DNA from: Undaria pinnatifida | Lineage: Eukaryota > Sar > Phaeophyceae > Laminariales > Alariaceae | Reading direction: 5' to 3' | NCBI GenBank assembly: GCA_012845835.1 | Contig: JABAKD010000008.1 | Coordinates: 16,483,223 to 16,547,222, forward strand | DNA length: 64,000 bases | Shown: piece after piece, positions 1-11,760 of the stretch | Numbering within the stretch: the stretch's first letter is position 1 | Layout: the number at the start of each line of letters is the position of its first letter | Translations under genes and position numbers: made by a program | The notes under the pieces: generated by a model | What the model was told of the DNA's origin: nothing | The model's input: only the letters and a program-made list of their open reading frames with translations | The model's database searches: none

Positions 1-534
1 GTCCACCGGTGACCTCGCTCGAAACGGCGTGGAGTGCAGCCTCGGATGAACGACATGCACCCACGACCTCGCTAGGCTTGACGTGGAGTAACGAGGAGCC
101 TATGGCGGTAGATGACGACGTAGCTCGTTACAACGGCAACTCAGCCGCAAGACAGGGCGAGGACAGCGGCAGAAGAAACGATGATGGCGACGAGGACGCG
201 ACCGCCTCGCGTGCATGTCCCCAAGGCAACGTGGTGGCAGTCGAGTGCGATAGATCCGAAGGTGAGATGATAGTTTATGACATGGGTAGTTTATGACATG
301 CCGACAGACGTGCAGGAAGGAGCGACGCATTTTGCTGAGGTGCGGGCCGCGTGAATACAGCGTGGCTACAAGCAGTAGCACGCGCTTGCTGCATGATCCC
401 GAAGGAGAAGGCTTAAAACGATACGCGATGCGATACAGCAGTAGTCTAGTTCTTTTTTATTTTCTATTTGCCGAGGTTTGGGTACAAGTAGGCTTAAGTA
501 AGCTTCTATCGGCCCTCTCTTCTGGCTTGCAATA
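1..534. other. Stretch without a recognised gene
   Basis: I recognise no gene here. Short open frames exist on both strands but show no motif. A 16-bp direct repeat (tagtttatgacatggg-type) occurs twice at about 268-299. It may be the 5' flank of the MULE element that follows, but no terminal inverted repeat could be paired by eye. Confidence 0.4.
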
Positions 535-822
535 GTGTCGCCCCCCTCCTTCCGGTTGATATTGTCATGTACAGCGGGGATGTCGCAGCTAAGGGCGGAG
601 CTTTTGAATATGTCGTTCCCCCGCCTTGAAGAGGAAGCGGAGCAAGACTTTGGCGAGGCGACATGGGAGAACGCCGTTGACATGGTCATCGCGTACGTCG
701 GCCGTGGATACGACTTGAAACGCCGAAACAAAGTGAAGGTGGGCTTGAAAACTATGAGAACTGCTGCGGCATTTGGTCCTTCCGTGCGCACTGACCACGC
801 CTCCCGTCTCGTCCTTCAGTGA
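535..822 (+). CDS. Possible N-terminal exon of the MULE transposase
   Basis: This open frame has an internal ATG near 580 and ends in a stop at 822. It contains the stretch TWENAVDMVIAYVGRGYDLK followed by basic residues. A tryptophan, a helix and then GYDLK/R resembles the N-terminal part of FAR1/MULE DNA-binding regions, which precede the transposase core. It lies on the same strand as, and about 1.4 kb upstream of, clear MULE exons. The cysteine/histidine part of a FAR1 finger is not visible downstream, so that part is either in an exon I could not find or is lost. Assignment is by position and general resemblance only. Confidence 0.3.
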   Translation: MSPPSFRLILSCTAGMSQLRAELLNMSFPRLEEEAEQDFGEATWENAVDMVIAYVGRGYDLKRRNKVKVGLKTMRTAAAFGPSVRTDHASRLVLQ

Positions 823-2227
823 AGAATGGCACGCGCAAGCTGCATATACCCACCACCCACCATGGACACACACCTTGCTGTCTACCATCGCATGTCCGAC
901 ACCATTGACATCCGATCGGAAATGCCTTCTCGAAAATTCGTTCCCTCTCGTCCTTTCAACTTCACTCTAGAAGCGCCAAAGGAAGTCGGCTCAACAAAAA
1001 CAGGTGGAGGACCGTCCACGTCGTTTGCGAACAAGGCGAGACGCCAGACAAACAGGGTCCTACGGGCCCAGCCAACGCTCCCGTGAAGGTAACGACGAAG
1101 AACACTACAACGAAGAAGGTGCTGTTCTGAAGATTGTAGATTATTCGTGTTGAGCAGCCCCACAGCAGTAAATAGTACCCCGTATCCGATGTCGCCGTGA
1201 CTCTCTCTAGAGAATACCCAGCCTTGCCGCCTCTGTCTTTTTATTTTATCTGTTCGCCGATGGACGGCAAACATCGTCTGCGCTGCACCAATATACCTCG
1301 GTACATGATACTGTCGGCACTTGCGTCTGATGAAAGCCTGGACTCCTACTGCTGTTGTGGTATGCCTAAATTGCTGTATCCGCCGGAGCAGCGTATGTAT
1401 GTACCTTTGCGTACGTGTTGATGTATGAGGCGGTGGTGTTCGAGTGGTATAAGTGTATTTGTTTTGTTGTTGAAGGAACAGACGCGATTGCATCTTTTCA
1501 TCGTCGAAGTACAACCGTATCGGCGTTGGTCCCTCTGCAATTCAAACGGAAAGATTCCTTCCTCGTGGATTTGTGGAACGGGAGTTTTCTTCGCCATCCA
1601 TATTGTAAGATGTTGTTCTTCGTTAATTTAGTTGTACCGGCTTCACGGCAGACACCCGTCCTTGCTGTCGTCTTGCTGTATATCGCACCCCCGAAAGACA
1701 TTGCATGGTATTGATGCCGAAGCTACTAGAGGCGATGTCCGTTTGCGTTTTTTGAAGTCACCGACGCTGCCCGCGTCCTGACAGATTGTTAACCCCCCGC
1801 CCAACGCCGTGATTTTCGCATTTTGCCCGCCGTTTGTTGTGCGGAATCTAGCTTGGTTGCAGCTTTCTGGTAGAGTTCAACTGGCCAGCATACGCTGATG
1901 GTCCTACCTTTTCGACGGTGAGTCCACTGGCGCACATAGAATTGGCGTATCGGTGTCCACTGGCGCTCATAGAGTTGGCGTATCGGTGACCGTTGTACAG
2001 TAGTAGTGGTATCGGGTGTGCTTAGCCGACCGCAGCCAGCGCCCGTTGGTTGCAACACGCGTTGTGTCGCTCATGGTAGAGGTGTAGCAGCGCAAATTTG
2101 CTGGAATCAAATTGTTTGAAATCAATATCCCTTTCATTCTCTCACCGTTGCTCTGTCGCCCCTCCATTCCCTTTCCTTTGTCGACCATGGATCTATCGCT
2201 TGTTCAATCCCAACGGCTCAGACCTCC
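823..2227. other. Stretch without a recognised gene, with a 33-bp tandem duplication
   Basis: No supported coding exon was found. Positions 1922-1954 and 1955-1987 are two near-identical 33-bp units (both starting gtccactggcgc, differing at two or three bases). If the exon at 535-822 belongs to the MULE gene, this stretch would be intronic or decayed coding sequence. Confidence 0.4.
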
Positions 2228-3055
2228 TTGTGTCTTTACCACAACGTAGACTCAGAGGACGGCATCATGGGACACGAGCCCCCACGAAATATTGTCAACG
2301 ATATGATACCAGAGATGGTTCAACAGGAGGAGGAAATGATTCGTCTGTTGCACGTTGAAGAAAATGACACGAAGGCGAATCACAGGACTGTTGAGTGCGA
2401 TGGGTTGATTCTGGGACCGAGAGGGAAGCAGCAGGTGAGTGTGCGAGGATAGATACCCGACGTAGCCCCTACTGTTGGTTTGTGGCGTGGAGGTATTACG
2501 TTCGGATCCCAGCGGCATCCCGTGAAAGGAGTCCTCGTCTGGTCGCCCTCGATTTGCGCGTACGTGTGATATCAACAGAAGTATGGGTTTCTTGGTCATG
2601 AACTCTCCGTCACCGTGTTCCCTCGGCCCGACACTGCGTGTGTTCCCGACGTAGATAAGAATCATGAGGCCGCGATTTGGACAAGAACAATCCAAAGTCT
2701 AGGCGGGGCGAATGATGCGCAGGAGGTATGGCTACGGCTTCAGCTGGAAGGTTACTGGATGAGGTTTACGCTGGACGACAAGGGGCGCATCAACCGCGTC
2801 GCCTGGGCGCTGGAAGCGCAGAGGACGACTGCGCTGTGGTATTACCCGCTCATCATCCAGGACAACACATTCAACACGAACAAGTGAGAGAAGTTTTTGC
2901 GTGCTAAGTCCCGAGACCTCTCGGCTTTTGACCGATTCGATTTGAGTATTCCCGTACGAAACGAAAGCTTCGCCCCCCTACCGTTTAGAGAATGGTTTTA
3001 TCATGACATTCGCGTGCCCGTTGTGCGTTCAGTTTGTTGGTTCTCCTCCAACCAG

Positions 3056-3589
3056 ATACAAGCATCATCTGGTACTGATAGTGGTTGTGGACAAGGAGAA
3101 CTACACCTACATCGCGATGTAGGCACTGCTTGCCAACGAGCGGTCGGAGGACTTTGAATTCCTCTTCCGGGTCTTCAGGGAACTGATCGGGGGAGCGCAA
3201 CCACAGGTGAGCCAAGTGTCCATGTGCAGCATACACCGTGGGACTACAGGACAGCAGGATATTCTATGGTTGTGTTGCCCACAAGAGGATGTCGGTCGTT
3301 GTGAACGTTGTCATTCATACTACCGCGTAGTGCATGTCTCCCACATCGTTTCGCTTTCCTGGCCGTAATGTGCGTCGGTCACACTCGTGACGAATTGTAG
3401 GTGATCTTCACCGATGCTGACCCGGCTGCGATAGCGGCAATCTAGAGGGAGGTCCCGTGGTCGCGGCACAAGCTGTGCCTGTTCCACACGGACGAGAACG
3501 TCAGGAAGCATGGCAAGGGTCTTGGAGAGGGTGTCCTTGCCGGGTTGATTCGAATGTTCCACAAGGCAGCATTCGCTCTTACCGAGGAG
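3056..3589 (+). other. MULE catalytic-core exons with intron 3207-3400
   Basis: Two exons carry the centre of the DDE domain. The first (3056-3206) completes a split AA|A codon and ends at donor GTGAGC. The second (3401-3589) starts after acceptor ...TTGTAG and encodes an acidic residue in FTDADPAA, then RHKLCLFH, the D...H spacing seen in MULE/FAR1 transposases, ending at donor GTCAGT. Each exon has one TAG stop (3120-3122 and 3443-3445), so no full product is possible. The phases of the introns are otherwise intact, which argues for relatively recent death. Confidence 0.75.
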
Positions 3590-5457
3590 GTCAGTGGGGA
3601 ACCGTGATGCAAAAGCGAAAGTGACTTACTGTTGTCTTGTACGTGAGACCACGCAAGGGCTATGGAGTTGCCATGAGGTGGCAACAAGCAGGTGCCTTGT
3701 GGACGATGTTGGGGCATTTTCGTTGTTTAAGTAGGTATTGCGTGTGCAGGCGGTTATGTTTCCTTGCACTCTCGTGGAACCGGACGGTCTTTGGTTTGGA
3801 CCGTTCCACGTTCAATCCCCTCAGACCCCTGCCCCATTTTCTCTACCCCTTCACCTGCTCCGCTCTATTCGCCGTGTCCCAGCTGTTCCTTCAGGCCCAA
3901 CAGGACCTCTTCAATCTGCTGACCCCGGGCAGCCACGTGTACACCTACATGGCGGCGTCCGTTTTTGGCCCCAAGTAAGCACTGCCTGGCATGTCAAGAG
4001 CCGAGCTAATAGGGATGCGCATACAGCAGCAGCCTCGGTCGGGCTACACCCTGGTTAGGATATCTCGTCGGAGACTGTCTTGTTGGGTTGTGGTTGGGTT
4101 TGAGTTGGGATCAAAATTTATTTTTAGCTTTTCTGTGCATTCGCCCTCCTCGCTGTGGAGGAGATACCCGCGGCTTAGGGGGGGGGGGGGCTGTTGCTTG
4201 AAGTAGTGTTTTACTCAGGTAGCAATCAGTTCTCGCTGTGTCCACCCACTAAGTTGGAGCCGTTCCGGCGCATGAGACAGATTGGTACACCGGTGGGCGA
4301 AGTACGGGCACCCAGGGCTTCCCACGCTCGATATCACCTCCACGCAGCGAGTGGAATCAACCAACAGCGCTTTGAAGCCGGCGATGAGCAGGTCGGGGAC
4401 TTCGGTCGACGTACACCGGGCCATCAGCAAGAAAGTCAAAGAAGACGCCAACAAGGAGATAAGGTGGGCGGGTTTTCACCTGTGGGGTGTTTTTCGAATC
4501 TGTTGTCGCAGTTGCGTCAATATCGACGCGAGGGAAAAATGGTAGGAGGAAAAAGGTTTGTTGCTGGCTGCCTGCCGAAGGAACACCTCTCCCACGATAT
4601 CTTGTTGTCCACTTTCGGCAGCCTTTTTTTCTCTTTCCCTCTGTTGGGGTTTTGTTTCTGTATTGCAGTTGTTGGCCGGCGCTGGAAGGCCGGGGCTACG
4701 ACAGTATCATGGGCCCAGGGTTTCCTTTACTCCCATCATGTCCACGTTGTAATGAGGGGGCGGGGCGGGGTGGACTCCAATTGTTTGGCTGGCTGGCATT
4801 GTAGGGGTGCGAAGATGTTCATGACGTTCGATTTTTTTTGTTGCGCGTCACATAGCGCCGGTCACATAGCGTGTGGAAGAAAACGGAGGGATATACTTTT
4901 TTTTGTCTGTGCCGTTGCTTATCGCTTCGCGGACCCTCGCTTTAAATATGACGATGACACCCCCACCATGTTCACACCAGGGCCGCGTTTCATCAAGGTG
5001 TCCCTGACCCTTACCGGAACTTTTCACCTGCGAACCGCGTGCTTGTTACGATGGTCTTTGAAGTCAAAACTCCGGGGGGCCGGTCCAACGTGTGCGCATC
5101 CCGTCTCAATCGGTCTGGGAGGTAACGACGACCGAGTGGCTTCAACATTTCGAATTCGTCCAGGACGGCATGCGCCAGGCGAAGTGCAGCGCGTTCTCTA
5201 TGAAAGTGAGGTTTGCTTTCATAGATTGGGGAATCTTTGGGGTATCGCACCACTCTGAATCCCCCCTGCTGCCCTACATGCGCGTACTGGTGTCGGAGCG
5301 CAGTAATAGTTGTGTTTCCATAGTAACAGTTGTGTTTCCATAACATGGCACTGTTCGGCAAACGTGGGTGAAGCCTCCTGGAATGTCAGCCCTTCATCCT
5401 CAACCTCCCCTCCCCCGTGTACCCCGGTTCTATGCTCCGTCCTTCTTTTACCGGCAG

Positions 5458-6340
5458 GACATGTCCGACGAGGCCCTTGCGGCTATGGGGTACACGGCCA
5501 AGACCCTTGCGACGGGTAACAACGACGTCCAACGCCTGCTGGCCGACTTCGTGGCGAACCCGGCTGGAGCGGGGCTGCTGTACGGCACTAGCGAAGGCGG
5601 CGATGTCACCCTCACCACCCGGACGTCCATCACGTTCTTCGCGGAGTTGCTGCGGGAATAAGTTGCGGACCGACTCGTGCGCGTCACCAACATGTATGGA
5701 TCTCAAACCCAGTACTGTCACCTCGTCGTACTTGGGTCCGACGGCTTCTTCCTGTGCACGTGCCTGAGGATCCTGACCGACGGTCTCGGCTGCCGACATG
5801 CCCTCCGGGTCATGAAAGACGGGGACGTCGTCTTCACCGGAGCATCTATTGCTAACCGCTGACGTGACAGCACTGAGGAGTGGACGATGGCACGGCTGGC
5901 CGCAAAGCCCGCTGTGGTTGCGACGGCAGGTGCGGGGGTTACGGGAGAACTGCCGGCCGCACCTTCGGATCCCAGCGTTTTTACGCATTCCAAAGCGACG
6001 GTGAGAGCTAGCGGGTGGGCCAGCTGCAGCGCGTTCACGAAGGAGCTCGCAAACATCACAGAAGGCATCGACAACATACCCGGCTTTTCACGCGTCCTGG
6101 AGCACCTCAAAAACCACGCGCGCCTGATGGTCGAGGTCGAGTTGAGGTCGCAACACGACACGTCCACGACCCGGGTGTTCAAAGGGGTCAACACCAGGCC
6201 TGCGATGGCAACCGACGCGTCGCAGAAAACGAGGCCGGGCGGGCGTTCTGGGCGGGAGAAAAGCGGAGGGGCTGACCGGGGGGGCGCGAACGGAAGTGGC
6301 CGGAGAGGGGCGGCAAACGGAGGTGGGAGGGGAGGGGCGG
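5458..6340 (+). other. MULE terminal exon: SWIM zinc finger and C-terminal tail
   Basis: This exon starts after a pyrimidine-rich acceptor (...TTTTACCGGCAG at 5457). The reading frame carries a helix-rich part (RLLADFVANPAGAGLLYG), the stop TAA at 5659, and then the SWIM finger CTC...LGCRH near 5757-5805. TGA follows at 5860, most likely a former tryptophan codon. The C-terminal region contains CSAFTKELANITEG and IPGFSRVLEHLKNHARLM. All segments are in one frame, so only nonsense changes and no frameshift separate them. From about 6240 the frame becomes Gly/Arg-rich and merges with the minisatellite. Confidence 0.75.
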
Positions 6341-9300
6341 GCGCTGCTGTTTCAGCGGCGGGCATTCAAAGCCCTGGTGGGGGGCTCCCGACGGTGCTAC
6401 CGGCGACCGGGGCTAGCGCCACCGACGGGGGAGGGGGGGGGGGGGGGGCGCTTGTGTCTCAGCCTTGGGCATGCAAAGCCCTGGCGTGGGGCTTCCGGCC
6501 AGCACTATCAGCGGGGGAGGGGGGAGAGGGGACGCTGGCGTGTCAGGCGTGGGCATGCAAAGCCCTGGCGTGGGACTTCCGGCCAGCACCATCAGCGGGG
6601 GAGGGGAGGGGGAGGGGCGCTGGTGTCTCAGCCGTGGGCATGCCAAGCCCTGGCGTTAAGCTTCCGGCCATCACAATCAGCGGGGGAGGGGGGAGACGGG
6701 GCGCTGGTGTCTCCGCCGTGGGCATGCAAAGCCCTGGCGTGGGGCTTCCGGTCAGCACCATCAGCGGGGGAGGAGGGAGAGGGGGCGCTGGTGTCCCAGC
6801 CGTGGGCATGCAAAGCCCTGGCGTGGGGCTTCCGGCCAGCACCATCAGCGGGGGAGTGGGGGAAGGGGGCGCTGGTTTCTGCGATGTGGGCATGCAAAAC
6901 TCTGGCGTTGGGCTTCATGCCAGCACCATCAAAAGGGGAGGGGAGGGGGGGGACGCTGGTGTCTCAACCGTGGGGATGCAAGGCCGTGGCGTGGAGCTTC
7001 CGGCCAGCACCATCAGCGGGGGGGAAGGGGGAGGGGGCCCTGGTGTCTCACATGTAAACATGCAAAGCCTCGGCGTGGGGCTTCCGGCAAGCACCATCAG
7101 CGGGGGAGGGGGGGGAGGGGGCGCCAGGGTCTCCGATGTGGGCATGCAAAGCCCTAGCGTTGGTCGTCCGGCCAGCACCATCAGCGGTGAAGGGGGGGGG
7201 GCGGGGCGCTGGCGTCTCAACCGTGGGCATGCAAAGCCCTGGCGTTGGGCTTCTTGCCAGCACCATCAAAGAGGAAGGGGAGGGAGAGGGCGCTAGTGTC
7301 TCAGCAGTGGGCATTCAAAGCCCTGGCGTGGGACGTCCGGCCAGCACCATCAGCGGGGGAGGGGGGGAAGGGGGAGCTGGTTTCTCCGACGTGGGCATGC
7401 AAAGCCCTGGCGTTGGGCTTGTTGCCAGCACCATCGAAGAGGCAGGGGAGGGCGGGGGCGCTGGTGTCCCAACCGTGGGGATGAAAAGCCGTGGCGTGGG
7501 GCTTTTTGCCAGCACCATCCGCGGGGGAGTTGGGGGAGGGGGCGGTAGTGTCTCAGCTGTGGGCATGCAAAGCCCTGGTGTGGTGCTTCCGGCCACCACC
7601 GTCAGCGGGGGAGAAGGGGGAGGGGGCTCTGGTGTATCACATGTGAGCGTGCAAAGACACGGCGTGGGGCTTCCGGCCAGCACCATCAGCGGGGGAGGGG
7701 GCGGAGGGGGCGCTGGTGTCTCCGATGTAGGCATGCAAAGCCCTGGCGTTGGGCGTTCGGCCAGCACCATCAGCGGGAAAGGGGGGGGGGGAGGCCCTGG
7801 CGTCTCAGATGTAGAAATGCCAAGCCTTGCCATTGGGCTTCCGGCCAGCACCATCAGCGGGGGACGGGAGAGAGGGGGCGCTGGTGTCTCAGATATGAAC
7901 ATGCAAAGCCTCGCCGTGGGACTTCCGGCCAGCACCATCAGCGGGGGAGTGGGGGAAAGGGGCGCTGATTTCCATGATGTGGGCATGCAAAGCCGTGGCT
8001 ATGGGCTTTTTGCCAGCACCATCAAAGGAGGAGAAGAGGGAGGGGGCGCTGGTGTCTCAACCGTGGGGATGCAAGGCCGTGGCGTGGGACTTCCGGCCAG
8101 CACCACCAGCGAAGGAGGAGGGGAGAGGGGGCGCTGGTATCTCAACCGTGGGCATGCAAAGCCCTGGCGTGGGGCTTCCGGCCAGCACCATCAGCGGGGG
8201 AGGAGGGGGAGGGGGCGTTGGTGTCTCACATATGAACATGCAAAGCCCCTGCGTGGGGCTTCCGGCCAGCACCATCAGCGGGGAAGGAGGGGGGCAGGGC
8301 GCTGGCGTCTCAGCCGTAGGAATGCCAAGCCTTGCCATTGGGCTTCCGGCCAGCACCATCAGCGAGGGACGGGAGGGAGGGGGCGCTGGTGTCTCAGATA
8401 TGAACATGCAAAGCGTCGCCGTGGGACTTCCGGCCAGCACCATCAGCGGGGGAGCGGGGGAAAGGGGCGCTGGTTTCCATGATGTGGGCATGCAAAGCCG
8501 TGGCGATGGTCGTCTTGCCAGCACCATCAAAGGTTGAGGAGAGGGAGGGGGCACTGGTGTCTCAACCGTGGGGATGCAAGGCCGTGGCGTGGGACTTCCG
8601 GCCAGCACCACCAGCGGGGGAGGAGGGGAGAGGGGGCGCTGGTATCTCAACCGTGGGCATGCAAAGCCCTGGCGTGGGGCTTCCGGCCAGCACCAAAAGC
8701 GGGGGAGGAGGGGGAGAGGGAGCTGGGGTCTCACATATGAACATGCAAAGCCCCTGCGTGGGGCTTCAGGCCAGCACCATCAGCGGGGAAGGGTGGGGGG
8801 TGGGGCGCTGGCGTCTCAGTCGCAGGCATGCAAAGCCCTGGCGTTGGGCTTCTTGCCAGCACCATCAGCGGGGGAGGGGAGGGAGGGGGCGCTGGTGTCT
8901 CAGCCGTGGGCATGCAAAGCCTCGCCGTGGGACGTCCGGCCAGCAATATCAGCGGGGGAGTGGGGGAAGGGGGCGCTGGTTTCCATGATGTGGGCATGCA
9001 AAGCCGTGACGATGGGCGTCTCGCCAGCACCATCAAAGGGGGAGGAGAGGGAGGGGGCGCTGGTGTCTCAACCGTGGGGATGCAAGGCCGTGGCGAGGGA
9101 CTTCCATCCAGCACCACCAGCGAAGGAGGCGGGAAGAGGGGGCGCTGGTGTCTCAGCCGTGGGCATGCAAAGTCCCGGCGTGGTGCTTCCGGCCAGCACC
9201 ATCAGCGGGGGTGGAGGTGAAGGGGACGCTGGTGTATCACATGTGAGCATGCAAAGCCCTGGCGTGGGGCTTCCGGCCAGCATCATCAGCGGGGGAGGGG

Positions 9301-11760
9301 GCGGAGGGGGCGCTGGTATCTCCGATGTGGGCACGCAAAGCCCTGGCGTGGGGCTTCTGGCCAGCACCATCAGCGGGGGAGGAGGGGGAGGGGGCGCTGG
9401 TGTCTCAGATATGAACATGCAAAGCCCCTGCGTGGGGCTTCCGGCCAGCACCATCAGCGAGTAAGGGGGTGGAGCGGGGCGCTGGCGTCTCAGCCGGAGG
9501 AATGCAAAGCCCTGGCGTTGGGCTTCTTGCCAGCACCATCAGTGGGAGAGGGGAGGGAGGGGGCGCTGGTGTCTCAGCCGTTCGCATGCAAAGCCCTGGC
9601 GTGGGACATCCGGCCAGCACCATCATCGGGGGAGTGGGGGAAAGAGGGCGCTGGTTTCCATGATGTGGGCATGCAAAGCCGCGGCGATGGGTGTCTTGCC
9701 AGCACCATCAAAGGGGGAAGAGAGGGAGGGGGCGCTGGTGTCTCAACTTTGGGGATGCAAGGCCGTGGCGTGGGACTTCCGGCCAGCACTACCACCGAAG
9801 GAGGCGGGAAGAGGGGGCGCTGGAAACTCCGATGTGGGCATGCAAAGCCCTGGCGTGGAACTTCCGGCCAGCACCATCAGCGGGGGAGGAGGGAGAGGGG
9901 GCGCTGGTGTCTCACATATGAACATGCAAAGCCCCTGCGTGGGGCTTCCGGCCAGCACCATCAGCGGGGAAGGGGGGGGGGCGGGGCGCTGGCGTCTCAG
10001 CCGTAGGAATGCAAAGCCCTGGCGTGGGGCTTCTGGCCAGCACCATCAGCGGGGAGGGGAGGGAGGGGGCGCTTTTGTCTCAAATATGAACATGCAAAGC
10101 CTCGCCGTGGGACGTCCGGCCAGCAATATCAGCGGGGGAGTGGGGGAAGGGGGCGCTGGTTTCCATGATGTGGGCATGCAAAGCCGTGGCGATGGGCGTC
10201 TCGCCAGCACCATCAAAGGGGGAGGAGAGGGAGGGGGCGCTGGTGTCTCAACCGTGGGGATGCAAGGCGGTAGCGTGGGACTTCCGGCCAGCACCACCGG
10301 CGAAGGAGGCGGGAAGAGGGGGCGCTGGTGTCTCAGATGTGGGCATGCAAAGTCCTGGCGTGGTGCGTCCGGCCACCACCCTCAGCGAGGGCGGAGGTGG
10401 AGGGGACGCTGGTGTCTCACATATGACCATGCAAAGCCCTGCCGTGGGGCTTTCGGCCAGCACCGTCAGCGGGCGAGGGGGCAGAGTGGGCGCCAGGGTC
10501 TTCGATGTGGGCATGCAAAGCCCTGGCGTCGGGCGTTCGGCCAGCACCATCAGCGGGAAATGGACGGGGCGCGGCGCTGGCGTGTCAGCAGTATGCATGC
10601 AAAGCCCTGGCGTCGGGCTTCTGGCCAGCACCATCAGCGGGGGAGGGGGCAGAGGGGGCGCCAGGGTCTTCGATGTGGGCATGCAAAGCCCTGGCGCCGG
10701 GCGTTCGGGCAGCACCATCAGCGGGAAAGGGAGGGGGCGGGGCGCTGGCGTCTCAGCCGTATGCATGCAAAGCCCTGGCGTCGGGCTTCGGGCCAGCACC
10801 ATCAGCGGGGGAGGGGAGGGAGGAGGCGCTGGTGTCTCAGCCGTGGGCATGCAAAGCCCTGGCGTGGGACTTCCGGCCAGCACCATCAGCGGGGGAGTGG
10901 GGGAGGGGGCGCTGGTTTCTCCGATGTGGGCATGCAAAGCCCTGGCGTTGGGCTTCCTGTCAGCACCATCAAAAGGGGAGGAAAGGGAGGGGGCGCTGGT
11001 GTCTCAACCGTGGGGATGCAAAGCCCTGGCGTCGGACTTCCGGCCAGCACCATCAGCGGGGGAGGAGGGGAGAGGGGGCTCTGGTGTCTGAGCCGTGGGC
11101 ATGCAAAGCCCTGGCGTGGGGCTTCCGGCCAGCACCATCAGGGAGGGATGAGGGGGAGGGGGCGCTGGTGTCTCAGCCGTGGGCATGCAAAGCCCTGGCG
11201 TGGGGCTTTCGGCCAACACCATCAGCGGGGGAGGAGGGTGAGGGGGCGCTGGTGTCGCAGTTGTGGTCATGCAAAGCCCTGGCGTGGGATTTCCGGCCAG
11301 CACCATCAGCGGGAAGGGGGGGGTTGGGGTCTGGTGTCTCAACCGTGCTCATGCAAAGCCCGGGCGTGGGGCTTCCGGCCAGCACCATCAGCGGGGGAGG
11401 GGGGGGAGGGGGCGCTGTTTTCTCAGCCGTGGGCATGCAAAGCCCTGGCGTTGGGCTTCCGGTCAGCACCATCAGCGGGGGAGGGGGTGGAGGGGCCGCT
11501 GGTGTCTCAGCAGTGGTCATGCAAAGCCCTGTCGTGGGGCTTACGGCCAGCACTATCAGCGGGGGAGGAGGGGGAGGGGGGGCTGGTCTCTTAGATATGG
11601 GCATGCAAAGCCCCGGCGTCGGGCTTCCGGCTAGCGCCATCAGCGGGGGAGGGGGCGGAGGGGGCGCTGGTGTCTCAACCGTGGTCATGCAAAGCCCTGG
11701 CGTGGGGCTTTGGGCCAGCACCATCAGCGGGGGGGCAGAGGCGCTGCTGTGTCAACCCCT
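6340..11760 (+). repeat. G-rich minisatellite, about 63 units of 84 bp, within the MULE 3' coding region
   Basis: The anchor GGCATGCAAAGCCC recurs every 82-87 bp from about 6468 to 11686, giving roughly 63 units. The consensus unit is 84 bp, that is 28 codons. All three forward frames of the consensus are free of stops: one reads GMQSPGVGLPASTISGG, another HAKPWRGASGQHHQRG, the third ACKALAWGFRPAPSAG. Small changes in the G runs (G5 to G12) switch between these frames, which explains the very long overlapping open frames here on both strands. The segment at 6340-6430 encodes AAVSAAGIQSPGGGLP and looks like a diverged founder unit in the transposase frame. Protein-level function is doubtful; it is best treated as a repeat. 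Confidence 0.93.

Larger units (their letters stand above)
2228..6440 (+). pseudogene. Mutator-like (MULE) transposase pseudogene, multi-exon
   Basis: MULE transposases cut and paste DNA with a DDE-type catalytic core and carry a C-terminal SWIM zinc finger; both are visible. Exons: about 2267-2435 (donor GTGAGT); about 2640-2883, with the motif FTLDDKGRINRVAW and then DNTFNTNK; 3056-3206 (ALLANERSEDFEFLFRVFRE); 3401-3589 (VIFTDADPAA, then HKLCLFHTDENV); about 3890-3974 (DLFNLLTPG, YMAASVFGPK); about 4274-4480 (TSTQRVESTNSALK); and 5458 onward with the SWIM finger. Intron 2884-3055 has a clean GT...AG and keeps frame. The gene is broken by in-frame stops at 3120 (TAG), 3443 (TAG), 5659 (TAA) and 5860 (TGA). 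Exons between 4480 and 5458 are uncertain; 5100-5210 is a candidate. The last exon continues in frame past the SWIM finger into the G-rich minisatellite. Family assignment is strong; exact exon edges are approximate. Confidence 0.8.

Noticed and set aside
882-1514. A 210-codon minus-strand open frame
   Set aside because: Low-complexity composition, no motif and no supporting context; left uncalled.
4194-5258. A 354-codon plus-strand open frame
   Set aside because: It overlaps clear MULE exons in another frame, has no motif, and its length fits chance in GC-rich DNA.
6340-11760. CRISPR-like regular spacing
   Set aside because: Units are contiguous tandem repeats with no unique spacers, and the context is eukaryotic.
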